From: Acidobacteriota bacterium | GTDB taxonomy: Bacteria > Actinomycetota > Acidimicrobiia > Acidimicrobiales > Microtrichaceae | Assembly (NCBI GenBank): GCA_003577145.1 | Contig: QEUP01000024.1 | Location: 79,384-143,383, forward strand | Direction: 5' to 3' | DNA length: 64,000 bases | Shown: in pieces, positions 9,667 to 18,696 of the stretch | Position numbering within the stretch: position 1 is the first letter of the stretch | Layout: every line of letters begins with the position of its first letter | The notes under the pieces: generated by a model | Database searches by the model: none | The model's input: only the letters and a program-made list of their open reading frames with translations | Told to the model about the DNA's origin: nothing | Program-made: the position numbers and the translations under genes

Positions 9667-11715
9667 GTGACTGCAATCCTGCCCTACGGCTCCTGGCCGT
9701 CGCCGATCAGCGCCGACGTGGTGGTTTCCAGCGCGATCAGCCTCGGGGAGGTGCACGCGACTCCGACAGCCGTCTACTGGAGTGAGCTGCGCCCCGACGA
9801 GGGCGGGCGGGTACAGATCGTGCGGCAACCGGTGGTGTCGGATTCGTTCACGACGAGGAAGGGTCACTCCAGCACCACCGTCGGTGCCGAGAAGTGGCTG
9901 AACCCCGAAGACATGTTGCCCACCGGTTTCTCGGCGCGCACGCGGGTGCACGAGTACGGCGGCGGGGCCTGGTGGGTGCACCCCGCCCCGGTCACCTCCG
10001 ACACCGGTGACGTCGTCTACTTCGCCAATTGGGACGACCAGCGCCTGTACCGGCTCGACCCGGGCGGCGAGCCGGTACCGATCACCGTCCCCTCGACCGA
10101 GCAGATCGGTCTTCGCCACGCCGACGGGGTGGTCACCGGCGACGGACGCTGGATCATCTGCGTACGCGAGGTCCACACCGGTGAAGATGAGGCGGTCAAC
10201 GAACTGGTCGCGGTGCCAACCGGAGGCGGCGACGCAGTAGGGCTCCTCGAAGGACCCGACTTCGTGTCGTTCCCGCGCCTGGATCACGTCTCGAGCCGGC
10301 TCTGCTGGACCCAGTGGGATCATCCCGCCATGCCCTGGGACGCGACCGAGCTGTGGGTGGCCACCTTCGACACCTCCGGTGAGGTGCCGGTTCTGCGCGA
10401 CGCCCGTCAGGTCGCCGGCGGGACCGCCGAGTCGGTGTTCCAGCCGCAGTGGAGCCCCGAGGGCGTTCTGCACTTCGTGTCGGACCGGACCGGCTGGTGG
10501 AACATCCACCGGTTCCCGGGCCCCGGGATGCCCGCGGGTGACCCGGTTGCCGTGACCGCATTTGCCGGGGAGGTGGGTACACCGCAGTGGGTTTTCGGCA
10601 TGTCCCGGTATGCCTTTGCACCGGGGGGCCGGATCGTCTGTGCCTACTCCAAGGACGGCACCGATCACCTGGCCGTGGTGCAGGCGGGCGACGGTGAGGT
10701 TCGTGACATCGAGACCGGCTTCACCCACATCAGCGGGGTCACGCAACGCCAGGCGATGACGCTGGGGGTGATGGCATCGCCGTCCCGGGAGCCGGCAGTC
10801 GTCTCGCTGTGTGCCGTCGGCGCTGAGCTCGGCCCGCCGATCGTCCACCGCCCACCACGCGACCTGGGCCTCGACCCCCGGTGGTTCTCGTCGCCGGAGC
10901 CGATCGCGTTCCCCACCGGCGGCGGCCGGACCGCCCACGCCATGTTCTACCGACCGACCAACCCCGACGTCGCCGGACCTGCCGCCGAGCAGCCGCCGCT
11001 GCTGGTGCTCATCCACGGTGGTCCCACATCGCAGGCCCGGGTCATGCTGAGCCTCGGTCTGCAGTACTGGACCAGCCGGGGCTTCGCCGTCGTCGACGTC
11101 AACTACCGGGGCAGCACCGGCTACGGGCGCCCCTACAGGGAGCTGCTGAACGGCCAGTGGGGCATAGCCGACGTCGAGGACTGCGTCGCCGTAGCCCGCT
11201 ACCTGGCCGAACAGGGTCTCGTCGATCCTGGCCGGCTGCTGATACGCGGCGGGAGTGCCGGGGGCTTCACCACGCTCGCCGCCCTCGCCTTCCACGACAC
11301 CTTCGCCGCCGGCGCCAGCTCCTACGGCGTCGCCGACCTCGAAGCGCTCGCCAAGGAGACGCACAAGTTCGAGTCGCGCTACCTCGATTCGCTCATCGGG
11401 CCCTACCCCGAGGACAGTGACGCCTACACCGAGCGCTCACCGATCCACCACGTCGAAGGGCTCGACAGGCCGTTGATCATCTTCCAGGGACTCGAGGACG
11501 AGGTGGTGCCACCTGAGCAGGCCGAGATGATGGTCGCTGCTCTGCGGGAACGGAGCGTGCCGTATGCATACATTGCCTTCGAGGGCGAGCAGCACGGCTT
11601 CCGGCGGGCGGAGAACATCAAGCGTGTCCTCGAAGCCGAGCTGTCGTTCTACTCGCAGGTCTTCGGGTTCGGCCTGGCAGACGACATCGAGCCGGTAGCA
11701 GTGGAGAATCTCTGA
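9667..11715 (+). CDS. S9-family prolyl-oligopeptidase-like serine peptidase
   Basis: 682 residues from GTG 9667, which lies 10 bases after the previous stop; the frame stays open further upstream inside the aminotransferase gene, but no earlier start is needed. Residues about 1-400 look like a WD-type beta-propeller that gates the active site; the rest is an alpha/beta hydrolase. The catalytic triad is visible: Ser530 in GGSAGG, Asp611 in GLEDEVVP and His643 in EQHGF. No signal peptide, so it is probably a cytoplasmic peptidase of short peptides (acylaminoacyl- or dipeptidyl-peptidase type). Confidence 0.9.
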   Translation: MTAILPYGSWPSPISADVVVSSAISLGEVHATPTAVYWSELRPDEGGRVQIVRQPVVSDSFTTRKGHSSTTVGAEKWLNPEDMLPTGFSARTRVHEYGGGAWWVHPAPVTSDTGDVVYFANWDDQRLYRLDPGGEPVPITVPSTEQIGLRHADGVVTGDGRWIICVREVHTGEDEAVNELVAVPTGGGDAVGLLEGPDFVSFPRLDHVSSRLCWTQWDHPAMPWDATELWVATFDTSGEVPVLRDARQVAGGTAESVFQPQWSPEGVLHFVSDRTGWWNIHRFPGPGMPAGDPVAVTAFAGEVGTPQWVFGMSRYAFAPGGRIVCAYSKDGTDHLAVVQAGDGEVRDIETGFTHISGVTQRQAMTLGVMASPSREPAVVSLCAVGAELGPPIVHRPPRDLGLDPRWFSSPEPIAFPTGGGRTAHAMFYRPTNPDVAGPAAEQPPLLVLIHGGPTSQARVMLSLGLQYWTSRGFAVVDVNYRGSTGYGRPYRELLNGQWGIADVEDCVAVARYLAEQGLVDPGRLLIRGGSAGGFTTLAALAFHDTFAAGASSYGVADLEALAKETHKFESRYLDSLIGPYPEDSDAYTERSPIHHVEGLDRPLIIFQGLEDEVVPPEQAEMMVAALRERSVPYAYIAFEGEQHGFRRAENIKRVLEAELSFYSQVFGFGLADDIEPVAVENL

Positions 11716-11726
11716 ACGGCCCGGGG

Positions 11727-11992
11727 GTAGCCGGCCACACGGTGGATGACACGGCGGCGAGGTCATGGGTCGCTGTAGCCGACCACACGGCGGGTGAGGG
11801 TAGTGAGGTCATGGGTCGCTGTAGCCCACACGGCGGGTGAGGGTAGTGAGGTCATGGGTCGCTGTAGCCCACACGGCGGGTGAGGGTAGTGAGGTCATGG
11901 GTCGCTGTAGCCGACCACACGGCGGGTGAGGGTAGTGAGGTCATGGGTCGCTGTAGCCGACCACACGGCGGGTGACAGGGCGGCGAGGGCAT
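11727..11992. repeat. intergenic minisatellite, about six 43-48 bp units
   Basis: Tandem units begin at 11727, 11775, 11821, 11864, 11907 and 11953. Units 2 and 5 are identical 46-mers; units 3 and 4 are identical 43-mers that lack 'gac' after 'gtagcc'; the first and last units are diverged at their outer ends. The shared core reads CACACGGCGGGTGAGGG, then TAGTGAGGTCATGGGTCGCT. Stops occur in most frames and no convincing gene overlaps it. It fills the 316-base gap between the peptidase gene and the small gene at 12032. Confidence 0.9.
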
Positions 11993-12031
11993 CTGGTTCG
12001 GACTTGGCCTGTTGCCTGTAGGTTGCAGGGC

Positions 12032-12295
12032 GTGGAAGAAGGGCTCGTCGAGATCGCTCGCTGCCGTGACTCCTTCCAGGCACAGACCATCGTCGCCTCG
12101 CTGCGAGCGGCGGCCATCCCGGCCGTCTCGGTCGGAGACCCGTTCCTCGCTGGCCGGGCCGACACGGCTCCGTACTGGTCGGTGAAACCTGGTCCCCGCA
12201 TCCTGGTGAGGCCCGAGCAGGCGCAGGAGGCCCGCGACCTGATCAGCCTGGGTCTCGAAGACCCCTCCGGCGGAGATGTTCTCGACCTGACCTGA
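12032..12295 (+). CDS. DUF2007-like small protein
   Basis: 87 residues from GTG 12032. 'LVEIARCRDSFQAQTIVASLRAAAIPA' then 'GPRILVRPEQAQEARDLI' matches the layout of the DUF2007 'putative signal transducing protein' fold (beta-alpha-beta, a ferredoxin-like half with a conserved 'A..a..Ll...gI.a' helix). These are cytoplasmic proteins of unknown role. The frame continues upstream into the minisatellite, but conservation-like sequence begins at the GTG. The start is uncertain. Confidence 0.65.
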   Translation: MEEGLVEIARCRDSFQAQTIVASLRAAAIPAVSVGDPFLAGRADTAPYWSVKPGPRILVRPEQAQEARDLISLGLEDPSGGDVLDLT

Positions 12296-12430
12296 GGACC
12301 GCTTGCCTGGGGCGGTCACCCGGCCGGGTTGGTGCCGGCCAGGTCGAGGCGGTGCATCCACTCGTCGTCCCCATGCTCCAACTGCTGAAACGTTTGGCCC
12401 GGCTTGCTCCGCCGGTCAACAATGAGCGCC

Positions 12431-13999
12431 ATGGCTCGAGTCCTGGTCACCGAGAAGATCGCCGAACGAGGCCTTCAGAAGCTCAGAGATGCGGGACATG
12501 ACGTCGATGTCCAGCTCCAGCTCTCGCCCGAGCAGCTCGTCGACGTCGTGTCCGACGTCGAGGCGATCGTCATCCGATCGGCGACGAAGGTGACCAAGGA
12601 GGTCATCGACGCGGCTCCCGATCTCGTGGTGATCGGCCGGGCCGGCATCGGCCTGGACAACGTCGACACCGCGGCGGCGACGGCGCGAGGTGTCATGGTC
12701 GTCAACGCACCTCAGTCGAACACCCTCTCGGCGGCCGAGCACACGATCGCATTGCTGCTGGCCCAAGCTCGCAACATCCCACAGGCCCATACCGCGCTCA
12801 AGGCAGGCCGCTGGGAACGCTCGAAATGGAACGGAGTGGAGCTGAGCGACAAGACGCTGGGGATAGTCGGCCTCGGTAGGATCGGCAAGCTTGTCGCCCA
12901 GCGGGCTATGGCCTTCGGGATGAACATCGTGGCCTACGACCCATTCGTCTCCGAGGACAGGGCCCGCCAGATCAACGTCGAGCTCGTGGACATCGACGAG
13001 CTCATCACCCTGGCCGACTTCGTCACCGTTCACGTCGCCAAGACTCCCGAGACCGAGGGCCTGCTGGATGCCGGGCTTCTCGCGAAGGCCAAACCCGGTC
13101 AGCGAATCATCAACGTCGCCCGCGGCGGCATCATCGTGGAGGACGATCTGGTAGATGCCATCCGCAACGGCCCTATCGGTGGCGCCGCCCTGGACGTGTT
13201 CAACGAGGAACCCTGCACCGGCTCGCCGCTCTTCGAGCTCGACGAGGTCGTGGTCACGCCCCATCTCGGAGCGAGCACCGTCGAGGCGCAGGACAAGGCG
13301 GGAGACACCATCGCCGAGATGGTGGTGCTGGCCCTGAGCGGGGAGTTCGTGCCGTACGCGGTGAACGTGAGTGCAGCCGAGGCCTCCGAGTCGATCCGGC
13401 CCTACCTCCCGCTGGCCGAGCGGCTCGGGCAGCTGTACGCGGGCTTGTGCGAGCGTGCCCCCGAGACGCTGGAGGTCGAGTACCACGGCCAGCTCGCCGA
13501 CTACGACACCCGCATCCTCACCCTTTCGGTGCTGAAGGGGTTCTTCGGGGTGGTGTCGGACGAACCGGTGTCCTACGTCAACGCACCTGCACTTGCCGAG
13601 GAGCACGGCATGGAGGTACGGCCGTCGACGTCGAGCACCGCCCGCGACTACGTGAACCTGATCACGGTGCGGGGCGCAGGTCACTCGATAGCGGGCACGC
13701 TGGTGGGGCTGCGAGGCGTACCGAAGGTGATGATGGTCGACGAGCATGCGGTCGACATGCCGCCGGCCCAGAACATGGTCGTCATTCGCAACGAGGACGT
13801 GCCCGGGGTCATCGGTCGGGTGGGGACCGCCTTGGGCGAGGCCGGCATCAACATCAACGACATGGTCGTGGGCCAATCGCCCGAGGGTCAGTCGGCCATG
13901 ATGGTCCTGGCGACCGCCACCCCCATCGAGGAGGCGGTGATCCGACAGCTCGAGTCGCTCGAGGGCATAGTGTCGGCGCACGTCATCAGCCGGGAGTGA
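12431..13999 (+). CDS. serA: D-3-phosphoglycerate dehydrogenase, long form
   Basis: 522 residues. It oxidises 3-phosphoglycerate to phosphohydroxypyruvate, the first committed step to serine. Domains: substrate and NAD-binding core (residues 1-310) with Rossmann motif 'GLGRIGKLVAQRA', 'NVARGGIIVEDDL' (catalytic Arg) and 'TPHLGAST' (catalytic His); an intervening allosteric domain; and a C-terminal ACT domain ('EDVPGVIGRVGTALGEAGINI') that typically binds serine for feedback inhibition. ATG 12431 (MARVLVTEKI) fits family starts; ATG 12422 is an alternative. An AACAAT hexamer at 12418-12423 could be a -10 giving a leaderless mRNA at 12431. Confidence 0.95.
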   Translation: MARVLVTEKIAERGLQKLRDAGHDVDVQLQLSPEQLVDVVSDVEAIVIRSATKVTKEVIDAAPDLVVIGRAGIGLDNVDTAAATARGVMVVNAPQSNTLSAAEHTIALLLAQARNIPQAHTALKAGRWERSKWNGVELSDKTLGIVGLGRIGKLVAQRAMAFGMNIVAYDPFVSEDRARQINVELVDIDELITLADFVTVHVAKTPETEGLLDAGLLAKAKPGQRIINVARGGIIVEDDLVDAIRNGPIGGAALDVFNEEPCTGSPLFELDEVVVTPHLGASTVEAQDKAGDTIAEMVVLALSGEFVPYAVNVSAAEASESIRPYLPLAERLGQLYAGLCERAPETLEVEYHGQLADYDTRILTLSVLKGFFGVVSDEPVSYVNAPALAEEHGMEVRPSTSSTARDYVNLITVRGAGHSIAGTLVGLRGVPKVMMVDEHAVDMPPAQNMVVIRNEDVPGVIGRVGTALGEAGININDMVVGQSPEGQSAMMVLATATPIEEAVIRQLESLEGIVSAHVISRE

Positions 14000-14043
14000 A
14001 CTCCAAGCGGGACGGCCATTGTTGTCGAGCGCGTGGTAATGGC

Positions 14044-14072
14044 TTGACGGGCGGGGCCAAACCTGAGACGAT
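14044..14072 (+). promoter_or_regulatory. putative promoter of the leuA leader
   Basis: TTGACG (14044-14049), a 17-base spacer and GACGAT (14067-14072) resemble a housekeeping sigma promoter. The leader-peptide ATG lies 10 bases after the -10 box, so the transcript would start at or just before the ATG and be leaderless or nearly so. Not tested experimentally. Confidence 0.4.
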
Positions 14073-14082
14073 CGCAACGACT

Positions 14083-14136
14083 ATGAAGACGGCAAGCCAC
14101 AGCTCTGGCGACAACGGACTGCTGCTTCTCGAGTAG
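14083..14136 (+). CDS. leuA leader peptide with four consecutive Leu codons
   Basis: A 17-residue ORF (MKTASHSSGDNGLLLLE) ends just upstream of a terminator-like structure and the leuA gene. Four Leu codons in a row (CTG CTG CTT CTC, 14119-14130) directly precede Glu and TAG. This is the classic design of ribosome-mediated transcription attenuation: when charged tRNA-Leu is scarce, the ribosome stalls on the Leu run and changes RNA folding so that leuA is transcribed. No strong ribosome site is visible, consistent with a leaderless start. Confidence 0.85.
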   Translation: MKTASHSSGDNGLLLLE

Positions 14137-14196
14137 GCGGGCACCCCCATAGGTGCTCGCCGCAACCTCCTGTGCCTCCGGGCCGGGAGGTTTTTT
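14136..14196 (+). terminator. leuA attenuator: hairpin plus intrinsic terminator
   Basis: Arm A 14136-14145 pairs with arm B 14152-14161 (10 bp, one G-U). Then AACCTCC (14164-14170), or alternatively GCCTCC (14174-14179), can pair with the GGGAGG segment ending at 14190, followed by T6 (14191-14196). Arm A begins at the last base of the leader stop codon, so a ribosome on the leader would cover it. Part of arm A (14139-14144) could also pair with GTGCCT (14172-14177) in the terminator region, a possible competing fold. The structure is read by eye; no energy calculation was possible. Confidence 0.75.
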
Positions 14197-14237
14197 AGTT
14201 GTCGACACGAACCGAACCACGACCGACAGGACCAACC

Positions 14238-15806
14238 ATGGCTGACAAGGTGATCATCTTCGACACCACGCTCCGGGACGGCGAGCAATCGCCGGGCATC
14301 TCCCTGGACGTGTCCGAGAAGCTCGAGATCGCCGAGGAGCTCGCACGTCTCGGTGTCGACTACATCGAGGCCGGTTTCCCGATCGCCAGCCAGGGCGACT
14401 TCGAGGGGGTGCAGGCCATCGCCGGCTCCGTGAAGGGCCCGGTGATCTGCGGTCTCTCACGAACCGCCCGCAGCGACATCGACCGCGCATGGGAGGCGAT
14501 CGAGCCGGCCGAGAAGACGAGGATCCATGTCTTCATCGCCACCAGCCCGACCCACATGGAGCACAAGCTACGGATGACGCCCGAGCAGGTGCGCCGCGAA
14601 GCCGGCGCGGCGGTGGCACACGCACGGCAATACACCGCCGACGTGGAGTTCTCGCCCGAGGACGCGTCGAGGTCGGATTTCGACTTCATGTGTCAGGTCC
14701 TCCAGGAGGCGGTGGACAACGGCGCCACAACCCTGAACATCCCCGACACGGTCGGCTTTGCGGTGCCCAGCGAGTTCGCCGAGAGGATCAGGCGGATTCG
14801 CCAGAAGGTGAGCGGTGATTACACCATCTCGGCTCACTGCCACAACGATCTCGGCCTGGCGGTCGCCAACTCCCTGGCAGCAGTCTCCGCAGGAGCCCGA
14901 CAGGTCGAGTGCACGGTCAACGGGATAGGCGAGCGAGCCGGCAACGCCGCGCTCGAAGAGATCGTGATGGCGCTCGACACGCGGGCCGACTACTTCGGCG
15001 AGGGGCTCACGACCTCGATCAACACCGAGGAGCTGGCGCGGGCGAGCCGGATCGTGAGCCGGCTGACCGGCTACCCGGTCCAGTACAACAAGGCAGTCGT
15101 AGGGCGCAACGCCTTCGCCCACGAGTCCGGCATCCATCAACACGGTGTGCTCTCCGAACGGACGACCTACGAGATCATGGACCCGTCAGTCGTCGGGCAG
15201 GGCGAATCCAAGATCGTTCTCGGCAAGCACTCGGGCCGTCACGCCTTCGCCGACACCTTGGAGAAGATGGGCATCCCGATCCACGGTGAGGCGCTCAACG
15301 CCGCCTTTGCCCGCTTCAAGGAGCTGGCTGATCGGAAGGTGCAGTTGACCGAGGCCGACCTCGAGGCCATCGTGGCCGAGGAGATCGGTGGCGAGTTCGA
15401 GCATGCCTACGAGCTGAGCGCTGTGGAGGCCCATGGCGGCACTGCCCTCAGCCCGAACGCGACCGTCGCGTTGAGGCGCAACGGTGAGGTGCTCGAGGCC
15501 CATGCATCAGGCGACGGGATGATCGACGCCGCCTGCACCGCCATCAAGGAGCTGACCGGGATGAACGGCCGACTCACCGACTACAACGTCACCTCGGTCA
15601 CCGGCGGCGTGGACGCCCTGGCCGATGTGACGCTGCAGTACACCTCCGAGGACGGCTTGAAGGTGTCGGGGCGGGGGCTGTCCACCGATGTGGTCGAGGC
15701 TTCGGCGCGGGCGTTCCTGAACGCCATCAACAAGGTTGCCCGCCTCCGGGCATCCGGTGAGGACCCCGACGCCATCCGTCGCCCGGGCTCACTCCGGGGG
15801 CTCTGA
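14238..15806 (+). CDS. leuA: 2-isopropylmalate synthase
   Basis: 522 residues. It condenses acetyl-CoA with 2-oxoisovalerate, the entry to leucine synthesis. The HMG-CoA-lyase-like barrel starts '[15 protein letters not shown]' (metal Asp and catalytic Arg) and carries '[14 protein letters not shown]' (metal His) and '[10 protein letters not shown]'. The C-terminal regulatory LeuA dimer domain follows (from about residue 400), so Leu feedback is expected. The length matches the shorter E. coli-type LeuA rather than the longer form of many actinobacteria. Start ATG 14238 (MADKVIIFD) is chosen by the family start; the frame extends upstream to 14199. Controlled by the attenuator at 14083-14196. 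Confidence 0.95.
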   Translation: MADKVIIFDTTLRDGEQSPGISLDVSEKLEIAEELARLGVDYIEAGFPIASQGDFEGVQAIAGSVKGPVICGLSRTARSDIDRAWEAIEPAEKTRIHVFIATSPTHMEHKLRMTPEQVRREAGAAVAHARQYTADVEFSPEDASRSDFDFMCQVLQEAVDNGATTLNIPDTVGFAVPSEFAERIRRIRQKVSGDYTISAHCHNDLGLAVANSLAAVSAGARQVECTVNGIGERAGNAALEEIVMALDTRADYFGEGLTTSINTEELARASRIVSRLTGYPVQYNKAVVGRNAFAHESGIHQHGVLSERTTYEIMDPSVVGQGESKIVLGKHSGRHAFADTLEKMGIPIHGEALNAAFARFKELADRKVQLTEADLEAIVAEEIGGEFEHAYELSAVEAHGGTALSPNATVALRRNGEVLEAHASGDGMIDAACTAIKELTGMNGRLTDYNVTSVTGGVDALADVTLQYTSEDGLKVSGRGLSTDVVEASARAFLNAINKVARLRASGEDPDAIRRPGSLRGL

Positions 15807-15817
15807 CGTGACCACCG

Positions 15818-15864
15818 TTCTTGGCAGCGTTTCCCGCGCATAGAGGGGGTATTGCTGCCAAGAA
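15818..15864. terminator. 11-bp inverted repeat between convergent genes
   Basis: TTCTTGGCAGC (15818-15828) and its exact reverse complement (15854-15864) flank 25 bases in the 66-base gap between leuA and the convergent beta-propeller gene. There is no T-run. It probably forms an RNA hairpin at the 3' ends of both messages; a terminator role is plausible but unproven. Confidence 0.35.
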
Positions 15865-15872
15865 GCGACTCC

Positions 15873-17951
15873 CTACCAGGCCAACCAGCCGGTGTCGGCC
15901 AGCGAGGCCAGGTCGTTGGACTTGAGGCCCAGGGTCGAGAGGGTGAACACGTCACCGCCGATGACCATCGATCGATCGATGTCGACTCCGTAGTCGGTGG
16001 GGTAGCAGTCGTCGGGGATCTCCTCGCCGTCGGCGGGGGGCTCGACCGGCACGGGCTCGGGCGGAAGGACCTCGTCGCAGAGGTAGCTCTCCGGGACGGC
16101 CGCCCCCTCGCCGTGGACGATCCAGCCCAGCTCCGAGATGCCCCCGTCGTTCACCGACAACGCGATGGCGCCAGTGCGGTAGGCGCCGTACCCGTCGAAG
16201 CCGTAGGCGCTGACCGGAACGACCACCAGTCCGGTGTCGGGCCAGTACAGGAAGGCGCGATGGTCGAACTCGACCTCTGAGGATCCCCCGGCTATGACGT
16301 GCTTGGCGACCTCGGTCGGTTTGGCCGGGTCTGACACGTCGAAGAGCGAGATCTGCGTTCCGAGTTGCGTCCCCTCAGCAGTGGCGTCCTGGCCCACCCC
16401 TATCAGCAGGCCATCACCGGCGGGGTGGAGGTAGGCGGAGTAGCCCAGGATCTTGAGCTCTCCGGCAACCGCGGGGTTGGTGGGATCGGACAGGTCGATC
16501 GTGTAGAGAGGGTCGGTCTGGCGGAAGGTGACCACGTAGCCGACGTCGCCCACGAAGCGCACCGACTGGATCTCCTCGGTCGGGCCGAGCTCGCCGACCT
16601 GACCGATCTCGACGAGTTGGCCGTCCTCTTGGGCGAGGACACTCACGAAGCTCTGCGACGAGTCCGTGGCGAAACCCCACGGGTCACCGTCGGTGGTGGC
16701 GACCCTGAGGTTGCCCTCGGACTCGTCCATCGAGAACTGGTTCAGCAGATGGCCCCTCACCGAGCCAGATGCCAGGTAGGTGGCGGGTTCGCTGCCGCCG
16801 GTGTCGAACTTGTGGATCGCGGTGCTGTAGGCCTCGTCGCTGACGGGGTTTCCCTGTTCGTCGAGCATTTCTTCGGACAGCCAGCGGTTGGTCGCCACAT
16901 ACAGGCTCTCTCCCGAGGAGTAGACGGTCTCACCGTCGGCCATCACGCCCACGGCCCCCAAGTCCCCGAGGCCGCTGTTGCCGTCGATCGTCATCACCGA
17001 GAGGGTCGAATAGCCGGAGAACTCGCCGGGGGCGTAGAGGTTCGAGCAGTCGACGAGGATCTGGCGTTCGCCGTCGGGCCCGAGTATCGCAGGCAGCCAC
17101 TGATCGATTGTCGACTCCTCGATGACCCGGCGATTTGCTTCCTCGGCCATGTCTTCGGCATCTGGACCACTCGGTGTCACGAAGTCGAAGCCGGTCGGCT
17201 GGGGAGTGCTGGCGATCAGCCGGATCGTCCCGTCGACGAGGCGGGCGCTCAGGTAGCTCCCCTCGACGGTAACCGACTCGGTGACAGCCGGTTCGGACGG
17301 GTCGGAGATGTCGATCTCGCTGATCGTGAGCGTGGAGGGATAGTCGGGGTAGTACTCGTCATCGGCCGTCTCTGCGTCGCCGTAGAGGGCGTAGACGTCG
17401 CTTTGGCCGAACACGTACACGCGGTCGCCGACGACGAGCATCTCGTGCTCCCAGCCTTCGTCCAGCCCCAGTGAGCCCAGCTCTGCGGGAGACTCCCCGC
17501 TGACGTCGACGACGTGCAACGTGCCGTTGGCGATGGCCAGGACCCGATCGCCATCGGTCTTCACGATGTCGGGCTCGTCCACCCCCGCGACCTGCACGTT
17601 CGTTCCGGAGAACTCGCTGCCCTCGCCACCGGTCTGGCCAGCCGTCGTCGGGGGGGACTCGGCGTCGCCGGCCTCGGCGCTGTCGAGCGCGAGGTCCTCC
17701 TCCATCGCCAGCCCGTCCTCCATCGGAACCGGACCCCAGTAGTCCGCGCCTTCGAGGCCGTAGGGTCCGACACGCTCGAGCGCCTGTTCCTTGACGTGGT
17801 CGAGGAACTCGTCGCACTCATCGAAGCTCTGCAGCTCCGCCGTGAGCTCGACTTCGTCGAGGTCCACCTCGTCATCGGTTGCGAACGGTCCGCTGGTGCA
17901 GGCCGCTGCCAGGAGTGCCAGCCCGAGCGTCGGGATCAGGAACCTCTTCAT
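15873..17951 (-). CDS. secreted beta-propeller lipoprotein (PF09826-like)
   Basis: 692 residues. Signal peptide 'MKRFLIPTLGLALLAAAC' with a lipobox Cys at residue 18. After an acidic spacer comes 'TNVQVAGVDEPDIVKTDGDRVLAI', the signature opening of the 'beta propeller domain' family of actinobacterial and archaeal secreted proteins. Repeated strands such as 'VVDVSGESPAELGSLGL', 'IDISDPSEPAVTESV', 'YTIDLSDPTNPAVAGELKI' and 'LFDVSDPAKPTEVAKHV' mark propeller blades. Function is unknown; it is probably a cell-surface binding protein. GGAG about 7 bases upstream of ATG 17951 supports this start over the in-frame ATG 17966. Confidence 0.8.
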   Translation of the reverse strand: MKRFLIPTLGLALLAAACTSGPFATDDEVDLDEVELTAELQSFDECDEFLDHVKEQALERVGPYGLEGADYWGPVPMEDGLAMEEDLALDSAEAGDAESPPTTAGQTGGEGSEFSGTNVQVAGVDEPDIVKTDGDRVLAIANGTLHVVDVSGESPAELGSLGLDEGWEHEMLVVGDRVYVFGQSDVYALYGDAETADDEYYPDYPSTLTISEIDISDPSEPAVTESVTVEGSYLSARLVDGTIRLIASTPQPTGFDFVTPSGPDAEDMAEEANRRVIEESTIDQWLPAILGPDGERQILVDCSNLYAPGEFSGYSTLSVMTIDGNSGLGDLGAVGVMADGETVYSSGESLYVATNRWLSEEMLDEQGNPVSDEAYSTAIHKFDTGGSEPATYLASGSVRGHLLNQFSMDESEGNLRVATTDGDPWGFATDSSQSFVSVLAQEDGQLVEIGQVGELGPTEEIQSVRFVGDVGYVVTFRQTDPLYTIDLSDPTNPAVAGELKILGYSAYLHPAGDGLLIGVGQDATAEGTQLGTQISLFDVSDPAKPTEVAKHVIAGGSSEVEFDHRAFLYWPDTGLVVVPVSAYGFDGYGAYRTGAIALSVNDGGISELGWIVHGEGAAVPESYLCDEVLPPEPVPVEPPADGEEIPDDCYPTDYGVDIDRSMVIGGDVFTLSTLGLKSNDLASLADTGWLAW

Positions 17952-18079
17952 CTTGTCGCTCCACATCGTTGGCTGCCCGTCTGTCCTGCCTGCTGTGACG
18001 ATCGGCGGGTTGCCCTGGTTCCGGGTGGGGGAGATTCCGCCAGGACAGCGCTTAAGGGCGGTTCGTCGCTGCGACGTGC

Positions 18080-18679
18080 TCACAGTCGCTGGGTAGAAGG
18101 TAGCCAGGACTGGCGACGGGCCTCGTGGGCATCGATGTGATGCCTGTTGCGGAGGGTCATGCCGATGTCGTCCAGGCCCTCCAGGAAGCGCTCCCGGGTA
18201 GCGGGATCAAGCTCGAAGGCGACCTCCAGGCCCAGCTCGGGGACCTCCAGGACGAGGCGCTCCACGTCGATGGTGATCTCCAGGGCGGGGTTCTGCTCGA
18301 CCGCCCTCAGCAACCGGTCGGCGATCCCGGGCTCGACGACGACCGGGACCAGACCGTTCTTGGCGGCGTTGTTGCGGAAGATGTCGCCGAATCGGGGCGA
18401 GATCACCGCCTCGAACCCGTACTGCATGATCGCCCAGACGGCGTGCTCCCGCGATGAGCCGGTACCGAAGTTGGGCCCGGCGATCAAGATGTTGGCCCCG
18501 GCGTGCTCCTCGCGGTTGAGGACGAAGTCGCGGTCGTCCCGCCATTCCGAGAACAGCCCCTTGTCGAAGCCCGTTCGCTCGACCCGCTTGAGCCAGTCCG
18601 AGGGAATGATCTGATCGGTGTCGACATCGGAGCGGTCGAGTGGTACCGCCGTTCCCGTGACTACCCGGACTGCTTCCAT
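18080..18679 (-). CDS. leuD: 3-isopropylmalate dehydratase small subunit
   Basis: 199 residues. With LeuC it isomerises 2- to 3-isopropylmalate. 'LDRSDVDTDQIIPSDWLKR' and 'GPNFGTGSSREHAVWAI' are the standard swivel-domain motifs, the latter contacting the substrate and cluster. It begins 17 bases after the leuC stop on the same strand, so leuCD is an operon. Confidence 0.95.
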   Translation of the reverse strand: MEAVRVVTGTAVPLDRSDVDTDQIIPSDWLKRVERTGFDKGLFSEWRDDRDFVLNREEHAGANILIAGPNFGTGSSREHAVWAIMQYGFEAVISPRFGDIFRNNAAKNGLVPVVVEPGIADRLLRAVEQNPALEITIDVERLVLEVPELGLEVAFELDPATRERFLEGLDDIGMTLRNRHHIDAHEARRQSWLPSTQRL

Positions 18680-18696
18680 CGTGAGTCCTCCTCTGG

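Noticed and set aside
11727..11992. CRISPR-like tandem repeat
   Set aside because: Units abut without spacers and no cas genes are near; it is a minisatellite.
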